NCBI GenBank assembly: GCA_963930655.1
Contig: OZ005613.1
Location: 12,966,501-13,030,500, forward strand
From: Myrica gale
Taxonomy: Eukaryota > Streptophyta > Magnoliopsida > Fagales > Myricaceae
Direction of reading: 5' to 3'
DNA: 64,000 nt
Under the pieces are notes generated by a model, which made no database searches, had not been told where the DNA came from, and worked only from the letters and a program-made list of their open reading frames with translations. This document shows, piece by piece, positions 11,793 through 24,083 of this stretch. Made by a program: the position numbers and the translations under genes. The stretch's first letter is position 1. Each line of letters begins with the position of its first letter.

Positions 11793-12509
11793 CAGGAGAT
11801 CAAGAGAGGTCCGAATAATTCGGGTTTGGGAGAAACCTGGGGACCAAAGGGTACCAGCACTATGTCTGACTTATAAGGTGGGTTCGATCGCGCTCGTTCA
11901 GAGAAGGAAAAGTAGCTGAGATGGGTTGCGACCCCTCTTCGCAATGATCCTTTCGAGACTGGCAAAGGGCGGACTTTTCCTTGGCTTCTCAGAGTTTTAT
12001 TGGCTTGGAAGTTGCCGCCAACTCTGCTACTTGCTCATCTTTAATTAATAATTCGGTATTCTTAATTACGCCGTGTTTGCAATGGAAAGAATTTTGATTT
12101 GCTAACCTACCCTCAATTCTTGGGTGCATTATTATTTAACAACACTCTATGATCTAATAATTCTCCAATTAAATATTGTACGATTTAAACCATTCAATTT
12201 GGACAATAAATTAAAAAAAAAATCCTATTGCTAGTAGTATTTCTGCTTGTTTGATTTTTTTTTCAAATTATAAAGACTAAAAATTATATATGTTCAAGTT
12301 TCACTTTAGACGGGAGATTTATATTCTTATTTATTTTTCTTTTTTTAAGTGTGTAATTCTTTAGATATGTAGAAAAGAGAAACAACCAAATTTTGTACTC
12401 TCGGGGGTTGATATATAACTTTATCTTTATTTGATGAATTTATGTAAGGGAGGCTTCTTATAAATAATTCTGATATAATTCTGATATAACTTTATCTTTA
12501 GACGGGGAT
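11793..12509. other. Upstream region of the FNR gene
   Basis: This holds the FNR promoter and 5' leader, read on the minus strand. The proximal 250 bases are GC-richer than the surroundings. Beyond ~12050 it becomes AT-rich, with nothing recognisable before the MITE-like copy at 12510. Confidence 0.5.
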
Positions 12510-12680
12510 GTTTGTTTGCCAAAATATTGGGGAATATTCCTAAAATTTTGGGAATCTTTACTTTATTGAGATTTATTGGGGTTTGTGAAAAGTGAAGTGT
12601 GTAGGTGTAAAAGTTAAAAATTTTGAAGTTTGTTTGGTTTGTCCGATTTGTTGAGACCCCAAATATTTGGGGTCTCAAAC
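12510..12680. mobile_element. MITE-like inverted-repeat element, copy B
   Basis: It starts 'gtttgtttgccaaaatat' and ends 'tatttggggtctcaaac', with a central 'ggggtttgtgaaaag' as in copy A. It lies upstream of the FNR gene. Confidence 0.6.
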
Positions 12681-12954
12681 ATGCCAAATTACCTTCATGG
12701 AATTTACAGAAATGAACTTATAGTATCCAATAAAATTAGCTTAAAAGCTCCACTCTCCTCTTTGTTATTCTTGTTTTCTTCCAAGTATATGTGATTTGGA
12801 TGGTGTAAATAGATAGTTAAATGAAAAGATATAGCTAGCAAAATTTTAATTTTTAAAGTGAAAAACCCTTATATTCTCTGAGGAGGTTCTGCGCGTGAAA
12901 CGCTCCATTCAATTGAATTCATGGTATGTCCCGAATCTAACGTGTGAAAATTGT

Positions 12955-13237
12955 ATAAAACCTGAAATCTTTTTTTTTCTAAGCAACTTAGGGGAAAGGG
13001 GGAAGGGAGAGTCACCACGGCAAGGGCACAGGCAGAGGCGAGCAAACCTTACAGCGGTCGACCCACACATCCTTCAAAAGGGTCTATCATTTGAAGGAGG
13101 AGTGACAACTTATAAAGCCACTAACACCGCCGCACCACGCCAATGTGGGACTCAAGCTTTTCTTTTTCTAAGCAACTTAGGGGAAAGGGGGAAGGGAGAG
13201 TCACCACGGCAAGGGCACATGCATAAAACCTAAAATC
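12955..13237. mobile_element. ~250-bp insertion with terminal direct repeats
   Basis: A ~58-nt segment beginning 'ttctaagcaacttagggg' occurs at about 12973-13030 and again at 13163-13219. The ~130 bp between them contain 'caatgtgggactcaag'. The unit is flanked by 15-bp direct repeats differing at one base (12955-12969 and 13223-13237, 'ataaaacctRaaatc'). It looks like one inserted short element, either a retroposed fragment or a very small LTR-type fossil. The family is not identified. Confidence 0.5.
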
Positions 13238-13522
13238 CTTACTCCTCTAGAATATTAAGAAAAATGATAAGTCTTTGAATAATTAAATGTTGTGAACAAG
13301 ACAGTTAATAATAAGTGCAAGATTTGACTATAGAGTGGTGACTCTGTTAGTTTTAATTGAAAAACTCCTATGATATGTCCCTTTCATTTTAGGCTTTCAA
13401 AAGAAATCAAGCTATTTTTGGTTGTCTTTTTCATAGAGCATCTCCGGCCTTTACGTGAGAAGCACCTTTCCATTGCATTTTATAAAATAGTTAGATGACT
13501 CTTAGCAACATTAGCAAGTGTT

Positions 13523-13676
13523 GTTTGTTTACCGAAATTTTAGAGAATATTTTTAAAATCTTAGAAATCTTTTGAATTTTGAAGTTTATTGAGGTTTGTG
13601 AAAAGTTTGAAGTGTATGTGTAAAAGTTGAAAATTTTGAAATATGTTTGTTTTGTTAGAAATTTTGGGCTCCAATA
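13523..13676. mobile_element. MITE-like element, copy C (diverged)
   Basis: It opens 'gtttgtttaccgaaattt' and keeps the central 'gaggtttgtgaaaagtttg'. The right end is worn. A partial repeat of its body, 'aagtttgaagtgtatgtg', follows at ~13688. Confidence 0.5.
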
Positions 13677-14798
13677 AACTTGTGTGGAAAGTTTGAAGTG
13701 TATGTGTAAAAATTTTGATCCTTTTTTTAAAAAAAATTATATTTTAGGCCCCAAAATTTATTTGTGTAATTGTTCCCCTAACATTTAATTCTGGCTTCAT
13801 CCCTAATTGTAGAGCTTCTTAGGAGGGTGATTTGCTGAGCATGAGCCTAGTGGAATTGGACTTATAAGTAGATGCTCGGGCATTATGGTGGGCCACAATT
13901 CCTTCCAGCTTTTTAATACCTATAATAAGAATTATAAATTAAAACTTTCCTCACAAAAGAAAAACAGAGAGAAGTAATTAATTTTTATAACTCTAATTAC
14001 TAAGTTTGTCATTGAAAAAGAGGGTAGATTTATTTTCCATTCAAAATTAAGTTGCATGTGAGAGTGAAAAAAATTAAATATCTCAGCATTGATAACTTAT
14101 GATATAAATAGGTATGAAAAATTAATTTATTTTTCTTCGTTTATATTATTTTTTTTTACAAAAATTATATTACTCTAATCTTTATGTTTCTCTATTTAAT
14201 TATGATAGAGTTATTTACAATAACGTGTCTAGTTTAATTTGTAAGTGTTTTCTTATGATCGAGATGTCTAGTAGATAATGCAAATCTAGCTATGAAAATT
14301 TAAGAAAAAGAAAAAATATAAAAATTAGTCATGTCTCAAAGGGAGCTCTTTTACTAATAAATTTGTTGAAGGGCATTAAAAAAAATGAAAAAATATAACC
14401 TAATTAGAAGTATTGTGCGATTGAGGGTCTAGTTTTAATTTCAAGGAGTATTTTTTTTAGAAAAATAAGTTTATAGGTGTATTTTGGAAATCACGAGGCA
14501 GCTGGCTATAATAAGGGCTAGAATATACGTATCTATGTTACTAGATTCTATATTCTCTAGGTATTTTGACTATTGGGCTTAAATAACTTTTTCATGTTAG
14601 ACTATCTAGACTAGAGAAGGTTGATTTGCAAGGAAACGACGACACTTCGATTTTGGATAATTACAAAAATGGTAACTTTAGCAATTGTCATCTGACTTAA
14701 TTTAGGCTTGGCTTGGAAGGTGGGAATATTTTGGTTGGTTTGAGTTTCAATTTAGTCATGCCTCTGTGACATGGCATTGATATGTTACCTCCACGTAG

Positions 14799-14935
14799 AT
14801 GTCTGTCATGCCTATCAAAATTCATGTCATGGCACCAAATATATACCCATATCATCTGAGAAAAAGGAAGATGTCTGTCATGCCGATAAAAATTTATGTC
14901 ATGTCATCAAATATATAGCCATATCATCTGAAACT
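14799..14935. repeat. 72-bp tandem duplication
   Basis: Two direct copies start 'atgtctgtcatgcc' at 14799 and 14871 and both contain 'catatcatctga'. They are about 90% alike. No coding sense. The surrounding 13800-15250 region is AT-rich with no gene. Confidence 0.7.
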
Positions 14936-15273
14936 TAAAAATATATATTTTTAAAGGTACAAATTTAAAATAAATTAAAGAAACTTTAAACTTAATATAA
15001 ACAGTAAACTAAATAAAACCAAAAAGAACAAAAACCTTTAAAAAAAAGGGATAGTGGACCTGAAAAACCCGTCTCCCGCCCTTTTTTACTTTTCTATTTA
15101 ATGACGTGGGTTTCTATTTGATCGCATGGCATGAATTTTAATTGACATGGTGTTATTTAAAAAAAATGACATGGTGTTATAAGTACAGATGGATGTGATG
15201 TGTTAATGTTTAGAAAAAGTTCAAAAACTCTTGAGGACTAAATGAGCATGTTTGGGATACGGCATTAGGATAT

Positions 15274-15445
15274 TTTGTTTCTCCAACATTTTGGAGCATG
15301 AAAATTTTCAGTAAAGCAAACACACTCCAACATTTTTAAATTTTACATATACACACTTTACCTTTCACAAACCCCAATAAAATCTCAATAAAGTAAATAT
15401 TCCCAAAATTTCGAGAATATTCCCCAAAATTTTGGTATACAAACA
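15274..15445. mobile_element. MITE-like element, copy D (reverse orientation)
   Basis: The reverse complement starts 'gtttgtataccaaaattt' and continues 'tggggaatattctcgaaat', matching copies A and E. It ends near 'attttgtttctcc' on the given strand. Confidence 0.55.
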
Positions 15446-17999
15446 TACCATTAGACCTAGTTTCCTGTCTTAAAACCAGTTCTGGGTTTGGAAATTTGGA
15501 ACAACCTTGTTTGGGATGCCCCGATACCCAGATTTTATTACTGTGGCCTGAACTCACATGTTTGGTTCTATGTGTAACAACTGTTTCCAAGAATAGGTGT
15601 CTCATTCCCCAATCCAATTTTACATCCATAAACCCTGGTCCTGCCGATATCCTTGCAACCTTAGCACTGTCTCACATGTCTCCTATAACCTTTTCAAAGG
15701 AGATTCAGAACTGCAATTGTTTCCCTTTTTAATAGGCGCAATAGAGCTTTCTTTCCCCAATCTCGTCCATGTGTGAAATTCCTCCCCGCTCCAGGTCTAG
15801 ATAAAAGGAAAAAGACGTTCAATATTTCTCATTCAATCTAAGGGGACTTAGTTTTCTCCCATCTTCCCCTCAACATCCCCTCCCACTATTATCACTGTAT
15901 TGATAACTCATTTGACCCCCTCAACTTACAACAATACTATTTTGGTACGGTCTACAAATATCATCATCTAGTCCCCTCCATTTTCCATCCGCTCAGGAGT
16001 GCAACAGACCGATCTGATCATTCTTACAAATTCGAATCTTCTTCCCCTTCCTCATATACTCACACACTAGCCCAGGGGTCGTGATCCTATAGTGCATGGT
16101 TGATTTTGTCTCTCTTTGCCACTAATTGAACAATTCAAGTTGTTAATTTCAAAAGCAGTGGCCTAAAATGGCAGCCCCCAATTTGAGGATTGCCTTACAT
16201 TCAGGTATTTTCCTATAATGGGGTGCAATATGCCCCAAAGCAACCATTTATTTTCAAAGTAGAAGCAGAGAGGCACCCATATTGTCTTCTCCTTCTATCC
16301 CTAAGCCTCGACAATTCTAGGTTGCCATCCATCACTCCACCACCTACCACGCCCCCAATCGTCCATCTGTCCAGCGCATGCACTAACACGACACTGTCAA
16401 ACCCACGTTTCCTCCACCCAGGGGCCAATAACGAGTTCGAGCACCAAGTTGAACATGCACATTGGTCCACACCTCTGTATCATGGTAGATGCATATTCAC
16501 TCATTCGCACTGCATTGCATTGTGTTGGTGCCTTGTTTAGATTTCATGAATTCGAGCATCCATAAGTGTAGGTCTCCACCATCCGCATAATCATGTGGCG
16601 TGCATTCCTCATAGTTACAATGTGCACGAGTAGTACAACATCACATTCATAAATTAGAGGCACACAATCAATAATTAGTGGGCTATAAATCAGTATAATA
16701 TTTGTGTGTTTATGATGCAACATGTGCCCACAATAGGGGGTAGTGAATCACCAATGTGAAAAAAATTGAAATTGTCTACCACATTGAACCAATACTCCAT
16801 CATCCCTGCTTGTGTGCATATTATTACTATAAGTGAGCCTAGGGGGTAAGTATTGGCACGGAGCGTGACACGCGGTCTGAATTTTTCAACATCTGTCGGT
16901 CCAGTCGATTATACACCTACACTCACTTAGGTTTATTCATGTATAGTAGAACTATCACGAGTTATCTGTATACCTTCATTTATGTAATAAATAGGCCTAA
17001 CTTGGATATTCTCCACCTTGCAGAACGTACATTGTGCTGCCCAGTACGTTAACTACCAGAAATTTTTGGATCACTGGTTGTCAATGGACATAGTCATTTT
17101 CTACTTAGTTTCTAAACTTTGTCATGTATGCCTCTTGTGAACTTAATTCATTGGTTCCTTACTTTTGCACAACACCAGCCTCACACCACCTATCCAGCAA
17201 TATTACCAGCTAAAGAGTGTTAAGAGGAACCATTCCCCTTCTGTGGCAACGTTGCTTTCATTCCGAAAGCGAAAGACATATAATGCTTATGGACCATTTT
17301 GTTTGCAGATGTTAACCTCGTATGCACTTACCAATATTTTTTTTGTTTATATTATTCGAATTGCTTTACTACTGGTAATAAGTGGGGTTCCCAAGTGGAA
17401 CTTGCATTCACACAACTCTTACTCCTAAACATCAATGTTGTACGAATTGAGCCAGCAATTGTCCATGCCACTCAATGGCTCATAATCATAGGAGAACTTA
17501 ATAGTCTTGCTGACACAAGGAAGACCTCCCAAAATTGCAAGGATAAATACAAGTAGATGAAGGATGTATACCGAGAGTTCTTTCACCTCCTGCAACATGA
17601 GACATGCTTTGGCTGGGATTTGGTATCAAATACTATGCAAGGGTTGGAGACATAGTGGTAGAACTACCTTGCGATATGACAACTCTCAAAATTTATTTAT
17701 AATTTATTACCTATTTTACTTATGTTAAATTACTATGAACGAGGAAGAGTTGATATGAATATGGTTTTGCGAAGGCTCCCCCAAGGCGAGGCCATTTAGG
17801 AAGAAAGAGATTGCAAACTATGAAATGATAGGTCTCGTGGTTGGTAGCATGATGGTGACAGGTATTTTACACCACTTAAACAATTGTGTATATGAATAAT
17901 GTAATATTTAACACACAAAAAAATGAAGCACAAAAGCTGTGCATTTTGATAAGTTGTTTGTAGGTCTTCTTCTCCTTCACGAGAAAGAGCTCTTTTCAA
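15446..17999. other. Gene-free intergenic stretch with a possible MYB/SANT-like remnant
   Basis: No intact gene is seen. Around 17516-17655 the + strand reads RKTSQNCKDKYK, stop, MKDVYREFFHLLQHETCFGW then DLVSNTMQGL. This resembles the plant MYB/SANT-like trihelix domain found in host genes and next to PIF/Harbinger transposases. It is short and broken, so only a remnant. The rest shows nothing recognisable. Confidence 0.3.
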
Positions 18000-19822
18000 C
18001 AGGTTTTGCCACTGATTGTAAAGCTTTATAGTTTCCTTTCAAACTTAAATCTCTTCACTCATTTTTCGCCTAAAATCTCATTCTATTCAAATCTAGCAAA
18101 CCCTAGTCGAGATAAACCATGTATCTTTGCTATTACTTTTGAGAATCACCTCTTAGGTCATGCTCTCTCTCTCTCTACTTCATTTTTTCGAAGCTCTCTA
18201 TAGCCTTTGGAGACATGATTCGTAGGGGCTAGGTCATTTTTGGAGGTAGGTTTGATGTAATCTTGGTTTGGGACCGAATTTCTTTGGATTGATTTTGGCT
18301 TATGTCGTTTTATAGATAACATTGGAGAGCCAATCTTGAAAGGCTTGGTGATTCTTTTGCATTTTCGTTGACGCATTTGGTTGAGTTTTCTTCAACTCTC
18401 TCTCTAATAAAGTTTTAGATTTGAGATTTCGAGATTTTCAAATTTTTTTGGGGTTGTTGTAGGGTAATAAGAGGTGGATTTGAGGAGATTTCATGGATGA
18501 TAGAAATAACATATTCTTACAGAGTTAATGGAGTTCAGATTATGGAAGGTTTGTCCATTCGATCTTGAATTTCGTTGCTAGAATTTTGTCATTGGGTTTA
18601 TATTAGAGATGTGTGGATTAAGATGAAAAGATGACTGATATTTAAAATTGATTTTAAATTTTGATTGACTATTCAACCATCCTTGAGAAATCTTAAGTTT
18701 TTGTTAATCATTTGAGGTAAATGGTCCTTCAATGCGGTTTTTATGAAATTCTTATATTGTGAAAAATTAGTGCACAACTGTTAAATTATTTTACAAATCG
18801 AAATTGTTTTGAAAAAGTGTTATTGTGAGAAATTGAATCCTTTGATATTGAAAATGTTGGATTTTACACGGGCATTATGTTTTAGATGGTTTGGATGAGA
18901 CATATGAGGAGCTAAACTGATTTTGGTAACAATGAGATTTCATGAGCTCATTCGAATTGTTTGGCTTGTTTATTTGAAATCTATTATTGTGAACATACTA
19001 TAAAACTATCCTTGTGTGTGTGACTATTGCGGTCTTTGTGACCATCGATGATTTCATTAAGTTGTTTGGCCTGAGATATTTTGTTATAAATTATGTTTTT
19101 AGTTAGTATTGCTCGCTACATTTTGTTATAAACTGTCATTTTCCCCTACCCCATTGATTCCTACTTACTGAGCTAGTTGTAGCTCACCTTTTATTCCCTA
19201 TCTTTCAAATTTAGTGGTTGATAACAACGAGTAATAGGAGATCCTGAGTGGTAGTTTTTTAGAAGGTTGCAAGTTGTAGGGTTATCAAATAAAGAGTCAT
19301 CTAGAGACTTTGGTAGTGATTGTATCAATTTGGAGGCCTTAGTAATTTTATTTCATTTGAGAAAACTGTTTATTTGGATCCCTTATTAATTGTGGAATTT
19401 TAGAATTTTAGAGCAGTATTCTGACTAGACTTTTAAATTTCATATTTTCACTTTGTTATGGTTGGTTTGCGAGTGTGGCTTTTGATTATTAAGTGGTGGA
19501 ATGAAATTTCCTTTTGAGTTTCTTTTTGTTGGGAAGAATTTGTTTGTAAACATGGTAGAAAGTCTCATTTTTCAGACGAAACTCTGTCCATTTGAACTTT
19601 TGGGTCGGAGCATTACAATGTTGCTTGTATGTACTTCTAAGCCCTAAGGGAAAACATTGAGTGATATTGCTATATCTGTCAATATGCATCTTAATGTGGT
19701 AATTTGGTTATTTAGTTCGACATGCACCTAGCAAAAAACCCGCAACAATGATAATATTTTGGAGGCTCATGGTAACCGAAGTTGATGCACACCACTTGTG
19801 GACGCTTACGTGGTCGGGCCAA
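18000..19822. mobile_element. Possible decayed LTR-retrotransposon (Gypsy-type LTR) fossil
   Basis: Non-coding, T/G-rich sequence with the motif 'tacttactgagctagttg' then 'tagctcacc' at ~19163-19192, which resembles motifs seen in LTRs of Tekay/Del-type Gypsy elements. Borders are not defined and no internal genes are seen. The call rests on that motif and composition only, so it is weak. Confidence 0.25.
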
Positions 19823-21110
19823 TGTTGGAAATATACCTTAAAAAACAGTTATTAAAATAATTATGAGATAATTATTTCTTTATCATCACATGTATTTATT
19901 ACTTATTGGGTATAATGTTGTAACATTAGATGTTACACAGTTATATTGTTAAGTGAAATTGTAGAAAAGACATGTCGATGATTAATGAATCAAAAGGCGG
20001 GAAGTATGACTTTTTCGGTTCCTTATTCACTTGACAATTGTTCTAGACCGAGGTACATACTTATGTACAAATAGGTCTACACTTGTGCCTCTATTAAAAT
20101 AGGATGATGGACTCCATCATTAAGGTAGTGATCTTAAGCAGATGAGTAAATGTACTATAAGAGTACATGCACTGAACGTGATCAAATATGAATACCTTCT
20201 AGAAGTAATCACTAATGTCGAGAAGGTATTCAACACAATTAGTTTATTGTATTCTTATTCCTGAGAGGTTTATGCAGGTTTGTTTATTATGTACTTGTAT
20301 CTCGACCGAATCATTTAGTGATGATCTTTCTAGGTCATATATTCCAGACAACGTTGAGTCTTATATATGATAAATGAGCTTGTGTAAATGCTCAACAAGA
20401 ATTCACCTGTCTCTTTATGAGACAATATCTTCAATATATCTGTATAGAGTTGGACTCGAAAAGAAATAACTGGTCAGTTGAATTTTGAGAAAACATTTTT
20501 GAAAATAATATATATATTTATTTATTTGTAAAATTGTTTTAGAAACAATTTGAGAGTCCAACGAGTTACAGATTGTGAATTAAGAATTATATGAGCTATG
20601 AACTTAATCGGTGATATTATTCTGGTCCTATTAGCTCATGTGGAATATAGTATGGTGAAAGGATAAATAAACAAATAATTGTTAGCAAAAGGGATGTCAC
20701 GAAAATAGTCTCACTATCTCGGTGGTCAATTGTGATATGTTAATGGATATGATCACAATTTGTAGAAGCTCATAAATTCGGAATACAGAATATAATGGAG
20801 TTAAATGAAAAAGCGTTTTTCATGATGATCATACGACTGTGATTTGAGATCCCTACAGATCTCATACATAAGCATAGGAGAAGCTTTGAGAAAGACATTA
20901 TAAATAGCTCAGAACTTCATTTGAGAAAAAGAGGAATTCATTTTCACGAGAAACGTTCTCTCTCTAGAACTATTTCTTTAAAATTCTCTCTCTCAAGAAC
21001 TGTGTGTGTGGATCTGAAGGAGGCAGAACGTTTGTGCTGCTTGATTTCAACGATCCAGGATTTCCGCTGTGCGATCCTTACACTTGTATAAGAGGATTTA
21101 GTGAAATCTC
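19823..21110 (+). mobile_element. Copia-type LTR fossil, probably solo
   Basis: It begins 'tgttggaaatatacc', a start typical of Angela/BARE-type Copia LTRs. It contains 'attataaatagctcag' (TATA-like) at ~20899 and a CT-rich leader-like stretch near 20960-21000. No primer-binding site, gag or pol is seen on either side, so it looks like a solo LTR or a fragment. The 3' border is approximate and no target duplication was found. Confidence 0.55.
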
Positions 21111-22261
21111 ACGGCTCAAGTTAGTGTTTCTTGCTCAAACCTTCGCCTACGTCCACTCCTCAAGCTAGTTTCCAAGACTTCAGATTTCTCTATTAGTTCC
21201 CTTACACCAAGGAAATGGTTTCTTACATTTGAGATTTGAGAAAAACGTCTCCAAGCCTCAAGACCGACTTTATGAACAACCGCACAAAAGTTCTTCTTTT
21301 GATGAATTCTCTTCACCGAAAGGGCATAATAGAATTACTCTGTTCTAACCAAGGTAGTGGAGTGATTTTACAGTAGCCAGATTCCCTCAATGGAGTGAAT
21401 ATCAGAATGAAAATCTATTTCTTTGATCTCACGCAATAGCAAGGAAGTGAAAGTGAAGGTGAAGGCTTAAGTGTGAATGACATGAGAAAACAATGATTTG
21501 AAGATTTTTTTTATCTCTTTCAAACTTAACAAATGATCAAATGGTTGTTCAAGTGTATTTTTCGAGCTTAAGAGTGGTCATTTGTGACGCCTTCCCGTTT
21601 AAAACTTTTAAAAACCTATTTATTTGAGCTTAATGTAGTAATTTTCCTTTAATTAAGATTTTTGCTTGGTAACTTTGACTTTTATGCTTATATAACTAAC
21701 TATAATTTAAATTTCATAATTAGATTTTTAATTTAAATTGATGCTATATTATGATTTTCTCTTCCTATTATAAATTTCTTTTAGGTCGTTATAACGAATT
21801 TTTCTTCTTTAATTCATTATTTATATTGCATGGTTGATACTTTGCTAAATTATGGGTGTCACATGACTAGTAAAAGATAGCACAATTCAATCTTTCTTCT
21901 TTCAACCACGAAGGAACAATACAGTCTACTCTCAGTTTCATTGTTCTTTTTAACCACGGCTAAAGATAGGGAAAAACTTATATCACGTACCTATGTTGTT
22001 ATGTCATTTTGGCATTAAGACTAGTGTTTTAAAAAAAATTATTTTAAAATCTGTTATTCCTCTGTTTGTCAAATGACTTTGTCATCTATTTGGGACAGAA
22101 AATTCATATGTGGTTCATTTTAATCTGAACTGGCAATCATATACCATATGTGCATGATAAACTGAATCTTATCCGTTTTAATTAAAAACTTTGAAATTAA
22201 AGGACTTGTTGGATCTGAACGAATTTGGAGACTAATAAATTAAAATAAAAAATAAAAAATC
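21111..22261. other. Gene-free stretch
   Basis: AT-rich sequence with no recognisable gene or element borders. Some of it may belong to the neighbouring retroelement fossil. Confidence 0.4.
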
Positions 22262-22421
22262 TTTCCCATGGGACCGATTGGACCCCCATCGCACAGGGGC
22301 AATCTATTCCCCACATCGTATAGGGCCTGATTGGTCCCCAGCCACTCATAGGGCGCCATTCGGCTCGCCACCACTAACAAGGGGCAATCTGCCCCCCCAC
22401 CGCTCACAGGGGCAAATCGCC
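22262..22421. repeat. GC-rich ~30-bp minisatellite, about five degenerate units
   Basis: Units resemble 'ccccaccgctcacaggggca': 'cccatcgcacaggggcaat', 'ccacatcgtatagggcc', 'cagccactcatagggcg', 'caccactaacaaggggcaat' and 'ccaccgctcacaggggcaa'. They sit as a GC island in AT-rich DNA. The array has no stop in one minus-strand frame for ~60 codons, which is expected of a repeat and is not evidence of a gene. Confidence 0.65.
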
Positions 22422-22612
22422 ACATGTGAATTTCAAAATAAAATTAGATTTTAATTTTACATTTTATCTGATATTATTTTGTTTTTTTTCTACAAGTAAA
22501 TGGTCTAAATTATTTTTTATAAAAAATTAACCACATATTCTTAAAATAAAAATAATCTAAAATAACATAAAGTACATGAATGTAATTTACCCTTTTTCCC
22601 TTGAAAGATTGG

Positions 22613-22960
22613 GTACGTTTGGCGAATGAGAATTTTTAAAAATTCTTTACATGTTCAAAATTTTCATTGCCAAACAGAGCACAAATTTAAAAAATTTAGA
22701 AATTTTTCAAAAAGTTTGGATTTGGTATGAAAATCTAGAGAGATTAGAGTTTTATGTGAATTTGTAATAAGATAATGAAAATTTTGTAATATATTTAGGT
22801 AGATGTTGGAATTTTTTGAAGTTTTACGATAGTTTATGAAAAAAAGTAAAGAAATAGATTATTAGATTTTAATTTAATTAAGATGAGTAGATGAGAAAAG
22901 AGATTACGAATAAAGATGATTTTTTATTAATTTTTCAAAATTTCACCGCTCAACTCACTC
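22613..22960. repeat. AT-rich MITE-like repeat with terminal hairpin
   Basis: It opens with 'gtttggcgaatgagaattt', which folds onto 'aaaattttcattgccaaac' at ~22656-22675. The body, 'gattagagttttatgtgaat', matches the repeat at 10622-10942. Confidence 0.45.
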
Positions 22961-23405
22961 ACGGTTAATTTTCCCATCAACGCAGGTAAATTTTTTTTGG
23001 TATCTTTGGTACTGCACGGTGATAAACAAAGGAACTGAAATAGTCAAATGAAATGACCAACTGAACCTAGGAAACGACGACGGTAAGCGGTTAACTTTCA
23101 AATCACTTACACATGGCCCACGCGTTTCTTGGCCCATCTGAGATTCTGAGCCCTCCTACTTTTCCCGGTCAGCACAATTACCCCTGCCCGAAGCACCCAT
23201 GCCCCACCTTTCAACAACCTATCCCTTCTCGAACCTACCAAATCTTCTCGATATTTTAAGTGGTGTCAGGTGCTGAAAATTTTATAAAAATTCGAATTTT
23301 TTATATTATTTATTAAAATTATTATTTTTAAATTTTTTATCGATTCTCATAAAAATATTTTTACTTTTATACTAATCACAATATTTCAAGATTTCTACTA
23401 GCTAA

Positions 23406-23631
23406 GGGTATGTTCGATTCTTAAATTTTTTTAGGATTTGCATCTTATTTTTTTTTTACAATCCAAACATCACAAAACATACGTATTCCAATACACCATT
23501 TTATTACTTTTTTTTTACAAACAACAATCACTTTTAATAACTTTTACACGCGTTCCAATACAACTTTAACATTACCTAAAAATTTTTAAAATATTCAACC
23601 TTTTATAAATATTCTAAAAACGAACATGCCC
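23406..23631. mobile_element. Tourist-like (PIF/Harbinger) MITE
   Basis: 226 bp with terminal inverted repeats 'gggtatgttcg' / 'cgaacatgccc', flanked by TAA on both sides (23403-23405 and 23632-23634), the target duplication expected of PIF/Harbinger elements. The interior is AT-rich and non-coding. It lies about 450 bp upstream of the proposed NF-YA leader exon. Confidence 0.75.
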
Positions 23632-23989
23632 TAAAATTCACTCCAAAATTTTTAGAAAAAACACTCTCAAACGCACAAGCACGCAGGGCAAGTAGAAATT
23701 AAAAATTAATATTAATAAGTGAAAAGAAAAGGTAAATAATTAAGAAAAAATTCGTGTCTAATAAATAGATAAGTAGCCGTGTGTATGCTGTGTTTTATAT
23801 GTAACATAATAAAATAATTATAATATAACTTTTTATTATCAAAATATTATTTTTTATTTAAAAAATATATAAAAATTCATTCAAATATATCTCCTATTTT
23901 TTATCAGTTAGAATTCGTAAAAATTTTAACACCCAAAATTTTAACATTAAAAACAACTACGTACGACTTCCAATTCCGTAAACTCCTCG

Positions 23990-24083
23990 TTTTCTGAGAA
24001 AGGGATTAACTTCATTTCTGCAGAAGAAAAGGAAGCAGAAGAGAATCGTAACTTATAAGGGGCCTGTGAAGTTTCCCAGTAGG
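23990..24083 (+). other. Candidate 5' UTR exon of the NF-YA gene
   Basis: A purine-rich leader (gaagaaaaggaagcagaagag) ends at a strong donor 'AGG|GTAAGTT'. It lies 6 kb upstream of the NF-YA start codon. NF-YA genes commonly have a non-coding first exon and a long first intron. The transcription start is not visible. Confidence 0.4.

Noticed and set aside
16190-16540. 116-codon + strand ORF in the 16-kb region
   Set aside because: Low-complexity Pro/Ser/Leu composition with an equally long frame on the other strand; no recognisable domain.
22240-22425. Minus-strand ORF over the GC-rich repeat
   Set aside because: It follows a degenerate minisatellite and has no protein-like features.
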